Assembly: GCA_018268835.1 (NCBI GenBank)
Contig: JAFDVU010000027.1
Location: forward strand, 1-54,276
DNA: 54,276 bases
Origin: Acidobacteriota bacterium
GTDB lineage: Bacteria > Acidobacteriota > Terriglobia > Bryobacterales > Bryobacteraceae
Direction of reading: 5' to 3'
The notes beneath the pieces were generated by a model, which was given only the letters and a program-made list of their open reading frames with translations, made no database searches and was not told where the DNA came from. The position numbers were made by a program, and so were the translations under genes. Below, in pieces: positions 17,232-23,995 of the stretch (position 1 is its first letter; each line of letters starts with the position of its first letter).

Positions 17232-18452
17232 ATGTTCCATCCTGCCGAGGTTTCCCGCCGCGGATTGTTCGCCGCTGCCGGCGCCGCCGCCGCGGCCATT
17301 GCGAGTCCCGGCATCGCCGCGGCGCAGGCCGTGGGCGCCCGGCCCGCCGATCTTCCGGATCTCACCATCAAGGAGGTCCGCGTCTATCATCTCGATCTGA
17401 GCCGGGCCGGCGCCTCCGGCCGATCGCAACTGGCCGGCATCGTCACCCACGGCGGCATCGAGGGCAACTACACCCTGGGACAACGTTACTGGCACCCCAA
17501 TTGGAGCAACCTGGGATGGCTCGAATACGCGAAGCCGGCGCTGCTCGGCAAGAGCGTCCTCGATCTTCCGGCGCTCACGTCGCAGTGGAAACCCGAGTTG
17601 CGCCGCCTCGGCCAGCTTTCGTACGCGTCGGCCATCGATAATTGCCTCTGGGACATTCTCGGCAAAGCCGTGAACCTGCCGGTGTATCGCATTCTCGGCG
17701 CTTACCGGGACAAGGTCAAAGCCTACGCGAGTTCGCAGCACCACGCCGCGATCGAGGACTTCGTCCGGGAGGTCCGGCAGGTGAAGGAACAAGGGTTCCC
17801 CGCCTACAAGATCCACCCGCCCTCTCCCGGCGGCGGTCACGATTACAAGTTGGACATCGAGGTCATCAAGGCTGTGCGCCAGGCGGCGGGCGATGAGTTC
17901 ACGCTGCTGCACGACCCGGTGGGCGTCTACACCCGCGAAGAAGCCTTCAAAGTCGGCCGCGTGCTCCAGGACGAGAACTACGTCTGCTTCGAGGATCCGA
18001 TTCCGACCGACGACATCGACGGACTCGTCCAACTCAACCAGGCGCTCGATATTCCGATTCACATCGGCGAGTTCCTCACTTCGCCCTATCACTATGCGGA
18101 GTACATCCGGCGCGGCGCCATGGACGTGGTGCGCTTCATCGTGGACAACGTGGGCGGCATCACGGGCGGGATGAAGATCGCGCGCCTGGCGGAGTTATTC
18201 GGGATGGAGTGCGCGCCGCACAACTGGGGCGAGGGGTTCGACCATGCCGTTCACTTCCACTGCGAACTGGCAATGCCCAACAACGTGTGGTTCGAGATGA
18301 CCGTCCCGCAGGGGTCGAGCGACCGGCCTTACGTGAAGGACCGCTTTCGCGTGGCGCGCGACGGCTTCGTGCATGCGTCTTCCAAGCCCGGCCTCGGGCT
18401 CGAAATCGACCGGCCCGTGTTGGAGAAAGTCACCGTGAAGATCGATTCGTAA
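17232..18452 (+). CDS. Exported enolase-superfamily (mandelate racemase/sugar-acid dehydratase) protein
   Basis: A 406-residue protein with a twin-arginine signal (SRRGLFAAAGAAAAAIAS) followed by an enolase-superfamily N-terminal capping domain and TIM barrel. Putative active-site residues are in AYKIHPP (Lys/His of the KxH type), LLHDPVG (metal Asp), CFEDPIP (metal Glu), IHIGEF (metal Glu) and APHNWG (general-base His). Members dehydrate aldonic acids (fuconate, galactonate, rhamnonate) to 2-keto-3-deoxy acids or racemise. The substrate cannot be told; the adjacent fucosidase hints at a deoxysugar acid. ATG 17232 begins the Tat peptide. TACCAT at 17220-17225 ends 6 bases before it and no ribosome site is seen, so the mRNA could be leaderless. 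Confidence 0.82.
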   Translation: MFHPAEVSRRGLFAAAGAAAAAIASPGIAAAQAVGARPADLPDLTIKEVRVYHLDLSRAGASGRSQLAGIVTHGGIEGNYTLGQRYWHPNWSNLGWLEYAKPALLGKSVLDLPALTSQWKPELRRLGQLSYASAIDNCLWDILGKAVNLPVYRILGAYRDKVKAYASSQHHAAIEDFVREVRQVKEQGFPAYKIHPPSPGGGHDYKLDIEVIKAVRQAAGDEFTLLHDPVGVYTREEAFKVGRVLQDENYVCFEDPIPTDDIDGLVQLNQALDIPIHIGEFLTSPYHYAEYIRRGAMDVVRFIVDNVGGITGGMKIARLAELFGMECAPHNWGEGFDHAVHFHCELAMPNNVWFEMTVPQGSSDRPYVKDRFRVARDGFVHASSKPGLGLEIDRPVLEKVTVKIDS

Positions 18453-18488
18453 GAGTGCGATATATTCATCCTGTCGGAGATCGTCAAC

Positions 18489-20153
18489 GTGATAATGAAT
18501 CGACGTCATGCAGTGAAGGCCGTGGCCGCGGGGTTGCTCGCGGCGAGGTTGAGGCGAGGGGCGGCGGCCGCCGGGCAGTTCGTCTCCCCCATCGGCGGCA
18601 AGGTCGAGCCTATGGCCAGGGGAGCGTTCGAGCCAACGTGGGAATCGCTCCAGCAGTATCGAACGCCCGAGTGGTATCGCGATGCCAAGTTCGGCATCTG
18701 GGCTCACTGGGGTCCGCAGTGCCAGCCCGAGTACGGTGATTGGTATGCCCGCAGCATGTACATCGAAGGCAACGCGGACTACAAGTTTCACCTGGAACAC
18801 TACGGCCATCCCTCGAAATTCGGCTTCAAGGACGTGATCCATCAGTGGAAAGCCGAGCGCTGGGATCCCGAGAAACTTGTCGGGCTCTACAAGCGAGCGG
18901 GCGCGCGATACTTCTGCGCCCTGGCCAACCACCACGACAATTTCGACAACTTCGACAGCAAACATCAGCCTTGGAACTCTGTCAGGATCGGTCCGAAGAA
19001 GGATCTGATCGGCGGATGGGCCCGTGCCGCCCGGAACCAGGGGCTGAAATTCGGAGTCAGCGTCCACGCTTCGCATGCGTGGATGTGGTACGAGGTGGCG
19101 CAGGGCGCCGACAAGAGCGGTCCCTTCGCCGGCGTGCCGTATGACGGCAAACTGACCAAGGCCGACGGCAAGGGTCAATGGTGGGACGGGCTGGACCCGC
19201 AGGACCTGTACGCACAGAATCATACTCCCGGCAAACTCACCAATACGGCCCGGCTTTGGGACTGGCCCACCGACGTGGGCGCCAGCGTTCCCGATGTGGC
19301 TTACTGCGAGCGCTTCTACAATCGCACGGCCGACCTGATCAACAAGTATCATCCGGACCTGGTGTACTACGACGACGATGCGCTGCCGCTCTACCCGATC
19401 AGCGACGCGGGGCTGCACCTGGCCGCCCACCTCTACAACAGCAACATGAAGTTGCACGGTGGCCGGTTGGAAGCCGTGCTCAACGGGAAGGGCCTCAAGG
19501 ACCTGCAACGCAAGGCGATGGTCTGGGACATCGAGCGCGGGCAGAGCAACGCCATCGAACCCGAGCCCTGGCAGACCGATACCTGCATCGGCAACTGGCA
19601 TTACGACCGACGCGTCTTCGAGCGGCACGGATACAAGACGGCGGCCACGGTGGTGCACACGCTGGCCGATGTGGTCAGCAAGAACGGGAACCTGCAACTG
19701 AGCGTGCCGGTGAAGGGCGACGGCACTTTGGACTCCGACGAACTCGCCATCGTCGAAGGCATCGGGCATTGGATGGCGATCAACGGCGAAGGGATCTATG
19801 CGACCCGCCCCTGGAAAGTGTTCGGCGAGGGGCCGGCGTCGGAGAGCGCACCGCTGCGCGCGCAAGGTTTCAACGAAGGCAAGGGCAAACCGGTTACCGC
19901 CGAGGACTTTCGTTTCACTACGCGGAAAAACATCCTCTATATGATTCAACTCGGCGTGCCGGCGCGGGAATTTCGCGTCACATCTCTCGGCAAAGCCGCG
20001 GGACTTCTGGACCGGCCCATCGAGGCGATCACGCTGGTCGGCTCAGACGAGAAGTTGCAGTGGAGCCTGGCCGAAGATGCTCTTACGCTGGCGGCGCCGC
20101 GGTCCGCGCCGTCGCCCGAAGCGCTGGTCTACAAGGTGACCCTCAAAAGCTAA
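18489..20153 (+). CDS. Alpha-L-fucosidase, GH29 family, exported
   Basis: A 554-residue protein of glycoside hydrolase family 29, which removes terminal alpha-L-fucose with retention. The GH29 N-terminal pattern is clear: PEWYRDAKFGIWAHWGP, then YKRAGARYFCALANHHDNFD and GLKFGVSVHASHAW. The nucleophile aspartate most likely lies in LVYYDDDALPLYP (about residue 295). A C-terminal beta-sandwich follows from about residue 440. The N-terminus (NRRHAVKAVAAGLLAARLRR) is a Tat-like export signal. GGAG at 18476-18479 is 9 bases from GTG 18489 but 15 from ATG 18495, so the GTG start is preferred. The gene follows the enolase-family gene by 36 bases on the same strand, suggesting an operon for a fucosylated glycan. 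Confidence 0.88.
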   Translation: MIMNRRHAVKAVAAGLLAARLRRGAAAAGQFVSPIGGKVEPMARGAFEPTWESLQQYRTPEWYRDAKFGIWAHWGPQCQPEYGDWYARSMYIEGNADYKFHLEHYGHPSKFGFKDVIHQWKAERWDPEKLVGLYKRAGARYFCALANHHDNFDNFDSKHQPWNSVRIGPKKDLIGGWARAARNQGLKFGVSVHASHAWMWYEVAQGADKSGPFAGVPYDGKLTKADGKGQWWDGLDPQDLYAQNHTPGKLTNTARLWDWPTDVGASVPDVAYCERFYNRTADLINKYHPDLVYYDDDALPLYPISDAGLHLAAHLYNSNMKLHGGRLEAVLNGKGLKDLQRKAMVWDIERGQSNAIEPEPWQTDTCIGNWHYDRRVFERHGYKTAATVVHTLADVVSKNGNLQLSVPVKGDGTLDSDELAIVEGIGHWMAINGEGIYATRPWKVFGEGPASESAPLRAQGFNEGKGKPVTAEDFRFTTRKNILYMIQLGVPAREFRVTSLGKAAGLLDRPIEAITLVGSDEKLQWSLAEDALTLAAPRSAPSPEALVYKVTLKS

Positions 20154-20164
20154 CGCCGTTCCGA

Positions 20165-21124
20165 TCACCCGGCGGAGAGTTGCGGTTGACCGTCCGCGCG
20201 CTTCTTCCAGCGGTACGCCGCCAGAGAGTTCTTCCAGAAATACTTCTCCGCGGCGGCGCGGCCCTTGGTGTCAAAGTAGTCGCGCACGATTTTGACGATC
20301 AGCGGCAGGTTGTCCACCGCCCAGGCGTTGGGCCAGTCGCTGCCGAACACGAGTTTGTCCTCGCCGAAGGTGTCGAAGAAGAAATCGAGGACCGGTTTAT
20401 ACAGCGCGGGATCGGCCGAAGGTTTGCCGTCCAGGATGCGCATCACCTGGGAAACCTTGATATAAACCGTCGGGCGCCTGGCGAGTTCGCGAAGGTTCGC
20501 TTCCACCGCCGCGCGGGCGGCGCCTTGCAGCCGCGGCAGCAGCGAAGGAAGGTGATCCATGACGATGCGGAGGCCGGGCACCTTGTCGGTAAGACGGAGG
20601 ATCGCTTCGATCAGGTCGGGCTGCGGGTTGGCGGTGTCCATCGTCAGTCCGGCCTGCTGCAAGAGTTCGATGCCTTCGATGAACGCTGGATTGTCGAGCT
20701 GGCGAACCAGGCTGTAGCCCCAGAGATTGCCGTAGCGGATGCCGAGAAACAGCTTGTTCCTGCGATAGCGATCGAGATACTCCTTGAACTCCGGCTTTTC
20801 AGGCTGGAGGTTGCCGACGGTGCCGACCATCATCGGCTCCTTCTCCTCGACCTCCAGCACCCAGAGGTTGTCTTCCACCCACGGGCTGGCTTCGATCTCG
20901 ATCGCGGCCACGATGCCGAGCGGAGCGGCGAGTCTGCGATAGCGCGCCGGCAGCGCGGGTTCCGTGTTTCGATCGCCGCCGGAATAGGGCGCGCCCTGCG
21001 GCCTCGTCTGATCGAACAGGTGGATGTGGCAGTCGACGATCGGGATGGGCGATGTCTGCGCCGGCGCGGTGAGCGTCAGCGCAGCCGCGGAAGTGAGGAA
21101 GGCGCGTCGGGAAGAATCGCTCAT
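20165..21124 (-). CDS. Exported amidohydrolase-2 / COG3618 TIM-barrel hydrolase (lactonase-like)
   Basis: A 319-residue protein with a Tat signal (SSRRAFLTSAAALTLTA) and the metal-dependent TIM-barrel fold that includes L-fuconolactonase and L-rhamnonolactonase. Key residues: Asp31-Cys-His33-Ile-His35 at strand 1, a probable ligand in RIVMDHLP, and GSDWPNAW carrying the catalytic Asp near the end. In this position a lactonase would open the lactone made by a sugar dehydrogenase and feed the dehydratases next door; the exact substrate is inference. The open frame continues upstream to 22273, but that part is antisense to the aldolase gene; ATG 21124 begins the Tat peptide. It is convergent with the fucosidase (12 bases apart) and divergent from the BMC aldolase. 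Confidence 0.8.
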   Translation of the reverse strand: MSDSSRRAFLTSAAALTLTAPAQTSPIPIVDCHIHLFDQTRPQGAPYSGGDRNTEPALPARYRRLAAPLGIVAAIEIEASPWVEDNLWVLEVEEKEPMMVGTVGNLQPEKPEFKEYLDRYRRNKLFLGIRYGNLWGYSLVRQLDNPAFIEGIELLQQAGLTMDTANPQPDLIEAILRLTDKVPGLRIVMDHLPSLLPRLQGAARAAVEANLRELARRPTVYIKVSQVMRILDGKPSADPALYKPVLDFFFDTFGEDKLVFGSDWPNAWAVDNLPLIVKIVRDYFDTKGRAAAEKYFWKNSLAAYRWKKRADGQPQLSAG

Positions 21125-21204
21125 ATTGGTCAACGGTAGCACTGATGAACCGCGATGCAAGCCCGCGCCCGCGTCACCCGAGCGTCCGGCGGTGTGAGGG
21201 ATTG

Positions 21205-21237
21205 TACTATGGGACGTGTTCCCTTGCAGGCCGGGAG
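21205..21237 (+). promoter_or_regulatory. Candidate promoter and ribosome site of the BMC aldolase-shell operon
   Basis: A TACTAT box at 21205-21210 within TTGTACTATGGGACG resembles the block at 17217-17230. GGGAG at 21233-21237 is 7 bases before TTG 21245, which makes that TTG the likely start of the aldolase. The ATG at 21209 overlaps the TACTAT box and so is an unlikely start if that box is used. Confidence 0.4.
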
Positions 21238-21244
21238 TGATGAA

Positions 21245-22258
21245 TTGACGAAGCTGGAAGGCATTTTCACGCCGCTGCTGGTTCCTCTGGATGAGCGCGG
21301 CCGGATCGACGAAGCGGAGTTGCGCCGATTCGTCGACTGGCTGATCAAGCGCGGCGTACACGGGCTGTACCCGAATGGTTCCACCGGCGAATTTACGCGC
21401 TTTACCGCCGAGGAGCGGCGCCGGATCGTACAGGTTGTGGCGGAGCAGGCGCGCGGCCGGGTACCGATCCTGGCGGGTGCGGCGGAAGCCAACGTCCAGG
21501 AGACGCTCGCCGCTTGCGAAGCATACGCCGGGATGGGTGCGCGCGCGGTCGCCATCGTGGCGCCGTTCTACTACAAGCTCAACGCGGAATCGGTGTACGC
21601 GTACTTCGCGGAGATCGCGCGGAACTCGCCCATCGATCTCACGCTCTATAACATTCCGATGTTCGCGAGCCCCATCGACGTGCCGACGATCCGGCGGCTG
21701 GCGTCGGAGTTCGGGCGCGTCATCGGCATCAAGGACTCGTCCGGGGACTTGGCGTTCATGATGCGGATGATCGCGCAGGTGCGGCCGTTGCGGCCCGACT
21801 TCTGCTTCCTCACCGGCTGGGAGGCCGTGCTTGTTCCCATGATGATGGTGGGGTGCGACGGCGGCACGCACGCCTCGAGCAACGCCGTGCCCGAGGTGAC
21901 CCGCCGCATGTACGAACTGTGCCGCGCCGGCAATTACGCCGAAGCCATGACGTGGCAGTACCGCATCCTGGAGCTGTTCGATGCGATGCTGTATCCGTTC
22001 GAATTTCCCGACGGGTTCCGCGCCGCAGCCGAGTTGCGGGGCTTTCGTTTCGGGAGGAGCCGGCAACCGCAGACCGCCGCGCAACGCACCGATCGGGAAG
22101 CGCTCTCCACGGTTCTGCAGTGCATCCTGGCGGACTTCGCGCTGGTTAATCCGCCGGCGGCGGGATGCGCGCCGCGCACCGGCCAGATCCAGGCCGATAA
22201 ACTCGAACAGATCGTCCAGCAGGTGATGCGGGAACTTAAGAAACGGGGTGTCGTCTGA
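21245..22258 (+). CDS. DapA/NAL-family pyruvate aldolase with C-terminal BMC encapsulation-peptide-like helix
   Basis: A 337-residue cytoplasmic class I aldolase of the dihydrodipicolinate synthase / N-acetylneuraminate lyase / 2-keto-3-deoxyaldonate aldolase family. It forms a Schiff base with pyruvate. GSTGEF (45-50), Tyr135 in LYNIP and Lys163 in GIKDSSGD are all in place. The family core ends near residue 310. After a linker ([11 protein letters not shown]) comes an extra amphipathic helix, [18 protein letters not shown], just before the C-terminus; such helices target cargo to bacterial microcompartments. The start is TTG 21245, set by GGGAG 7 bases upstream, giving [12 protein letters not shown], the normal family beginning. 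The stop overlaps the shell-protein start (CTGA). There is no export signal, unlike its neighbours. Likely product: pyruvate plus a short aldehyde (inferred). Confidence 0.85.
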   Translation: MTKLEGIFTPLLVPLDERGRIDEAELRRFVDWLIKRGVHGLYPNGSTGEFTRFTAEERRRIVQVVAEQARGRVPILAGAAEANVQETLAACEAYAGMGARAVAIVAPFYYKLNAESVYAYFAEIARNSPIDLTLYNIPMFASPIDVPTIRRLASEFGRVIGIKDSSGDLAFMMRMIAQVRPLRPDFCFLTGWEAVLVPMMMVGCDGGTHASSNAVPEVTRRMYELCRAGNYAEAMTWQYRILELFDAMLYPFEFPDGFRAAAELRGFRFGRSRQPQTAAQRTDREALSTVLQCILADFALVNPPAAGCAPRTGQIQADKLEQIVQQVMRELKKRGVV

Positions 22259-22860
22259 GCGAAGCCCTGGCACTCATTGAAATCGGGGGGTGGTCGCCGG
22301 CCATGGTCGTGCTGGACGCCATGGAGAAGTGTGCCGGCGTGCGGGTGCTGCAGACGGAGTTGAACGACAGCCCGGGCGTCTGCATGAAGCTCTACGGAAC
22401 GCTGGGCAATATCGAATCGGCGCGGCAGGCCGCCGAGGAAATCGCCGCGGGCATGCGGATGCCGATCATCGCCCACGTGATCCCGCACCCTTCCGACCCG
22501 GCGCGCGCGGCGTACGATGCCGCGCCGGATTTCAGTCCACTGATCGAACAACCCACAGTGCAGAGACCGGAGAATCGAATGAGCGAGCAGGCGAGTTTCG
22601 CGGTAGGCCTGATTGAGACCCAGGGCTTCACTGCCGTGTTTGAAGCGATCGATACCGCGCTGAAAACCGCGGCGGTGGAGGTCCTGGCGCGGGAAAAGCT
22701 GGGCGGCGGATACATCACGGTGCTCATCAAGGGCGATGTCGCGGCGGTGCGCGCGGCGGTGGACGCGGGCAAGGCGAAAGTGGAGGGCCTCGGGCGGCTG
22801 ATCGCGGCACACGTCATTCCCAGCCCGAGCGAGGGAGTGTTGTCACTGCTCCCGAAATGA
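22255..22860 (+). CDS. BMC-T: tandem-domain bacterial microcompartment shell protein
   Basis: A 201-residue protein with two BMC folds in canonical order. Domain 1 (about 3-79) runs from [10 protein letters not shown] through [13 protein letters not shown] to AHVIPHP. Domain 2 (about 114-199) runs from [11 protein letters not shown] through [20 protein letters not shown] to AAHVIPSP; a 30-residue linker joins them. Such proteins form pseudohexameric trimers in polyhedral protein shells. An ATG at 22303 would delete the first strand (ALALIEIGG), so the start must be upstream. Only CTG 22255 (overlapping the aldolase TGA as CTGA) or CTG 22267 lies between the in-frame TAA at 22237 and the conserved strand. 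The first-domain pore loop SPGVC has Cys43; PduT binds an iron-sulfur cluster in the equivalent region. No other shell gene is in the window. Confidence 0.92.
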   Translation: MSEALALIEIGGWSPAMVVLDAMEKCAGVRVLQTELNDSPGVCMKLYGTLGNIESARQAAEEIAAGMRMPIIAHVIPHPSDPARAAYDAAPDFSPLIEQPTVQRPENRMSEQASFAVGLIETQGFTAVFEAIDTALKTAAVEVLAREKLGGGYITVLIKGDVAAVRAAVDAGKAKVEGLGRLIAAHVIPSPSEGVLSLLPK

Positions 22861-22885
22861 GTGGACCGGAGCGAAGCAGGCATCG

Positions 22886-23869
22886 ATGAGCATGCGGCCG
22901 CGGCAACCGGAGAGACGCGAGTTCCTGCGTACCCTCGGCGGGTCCGCGCTGGCGCTTTCGTTCGTGGGCGCGGGGCGGACCGCCGGGGGCAAGCCGTTGC
23001 GCGGTGTGTTTCCGATCGGGCAGACGCCGGTGACGCCGGAGAACGAACTCGATCTGGAGTGCCTGCGGAACGAAGTCGGATTGTGCAATCGGCATCAGGT
23101 GCACGGCTTCGCCTGGCCGCAGATTGCCAGCGGATGGGACACGCTCTCGGAAAAGGAGCGGTTCGACGGAGCCGAGGCCATCCTGGCGGCGGGCAAGGGC
23201 GGTAGGACCGCGCTCGTGATCGGCGTGCAGGACAAGGACGGCAATCTGGAAAAATCCGTAGGCTACGCCAGACACGCCGCCCGCAACGGCGCGGACGCGA
23301 TCATCTCGCTTCCTCCCGCGAAAGCCGGCGACAGCGCGATGATCGAGTATTACAGGGCCATCGGCAAGGCCACCGACCTTCCGCTGATCGTGCAAACGCA
23401 GGGCGAGACGAGCGTGGACCTGGTGGTGGCGATGTTCCAGCAGATTCCCACTATGAAGTGCGTGAAAGACGAAGCCGGCAATCCCCTGGCTCGGGTCACG
23501 CAACTCCGCGAGCGCACGGGCGACAGGTTGGCGGTGTTCTCCGGCAACGGCGTCCGCACCATGATCGACGAGATGCGGCTGGGCTTCGCGGGCCACTGCC
23601 CGATGACCGTCCTCTCCGATTTCTATGCGGCGGCATACGATCTCTGGCACGCCGGAAAGAAGCGTGAGGCCTTCGATATGTTCGGGCGCATCCAGGCGTT
23701 CAGCAGCATCACGGGCGCGCTGGGATACCTGATGGTGGTGCGCGGCGTCTTCAAGGAGGACACCAGGACGCGGGGCGGCAGGGGCGCCGCTGCCCCACTG
23801 GACGAGTCCGGCAAAAAGGCCGTGCGCGACGCCTGGGATGAGTTCATGAAACCCTATCTTCGCGGTTAG
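22886..23869 (+). CDS. Exported DapA-like protein lacking key catalytic residues
   Basis: A 327-residue protein with a twin-arginine signal (ERREFLRTLGGSALALSF) followed by a DapA-type TIM barrel (GVFPIGQTPVTPENELDLEC onward). The Schiff-base lysine seems kept in MKCVKDEAG. However, the GxTGE loop is replaced by PQIASGWDTLSEKER, and the strand that normally carries the Tyr of LYNxP reads LIVQTQGETS, with no Tyr. It may therefore act on a different substrate, by a different mechanism, or only bind ligand. A C-terminal segment near residue 290 is Gly/Arg-rich. It follows the BMC-T gene by 25 bases on the same strand. It lacks the encapsulation-like tail, so the two DapA paralogues appear to be sent to different compartments. 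Confidence 0.8.
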   Translation: MSMRPRQPERREFLRTLGGSALALSFVGAGRTAGGKPLRGVFPIGQTPVTPENELDLECLRNEVGLCNRHQVHGFAWPQIASGWDTLSEKERFDGAEAILAAGKGGRTALVIGVQDKDGNLEKSVGYARHAARNGADAIISLPPAKAGDSAMIEYYRAIGKATDLPLIVQTQGETSVDLVVAMFQQIPTMKCVKDEAGNPLARVTQLRERTGDRLAVFSGNGVRTMIDEMRLGFAGHCPMTVLSDFYAAAYDLWHAGKKREAFDMFGRIQAFSSITGALGYLMVVRGVFKEDTRTRGGRGAAAPLDESGKKAVRDAWDEFMKPYLRG

Positions 23870-23920
23870 GCCTCACGCCGAACTGCGCGAGTATCCGCAC
23901 TAACTGAACGAATATTCCCC

Positions 23921-23949
23921 TTGCGCGCGCCGGACAGGACTGGTATTCT
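23921..23949 (+). promoter_or_regulatory. Candidate promoter of the second Oar-like receptor
   Basis: TTGCGC (23921-23926), a 17-base spacer, then TATTCT (23944-23949) preceded by TGG, an extended -10 arrangement. It lies about 47 bases upstream of ATG 23996, leaving a normal leader with GGAGG just ahead of the start. Confidence 0.45.
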
Positions 23950-23995
23950 CCTTCAAAATCGGAAATCCGGACTCCTTACTACGGAGGTGTTTTCG

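Noticed and set aside
21209..21244. ATG 21209 as start of the BMC-linked aldolase
   Set aside because: It overlaps a promoter-like TACTAT box, has no ribosome site, and adds residues not typical of DapA N-termini; TTG 21245 has GGGAG at 7 bases.
20165..22273. One 702-residue minus-strand protein
   Set aside because: Only the part from ATG 21124 matches a family and begins with a Tat signal; the upstream 1.1 kb is antisense to the conserved aldolase gene.
22303..22860. BMC-T start at ATG 22303
   Set aside because: It would remove the first strand of domain 1, which is conserved in the BMC fold and encoded in frame just upstream.
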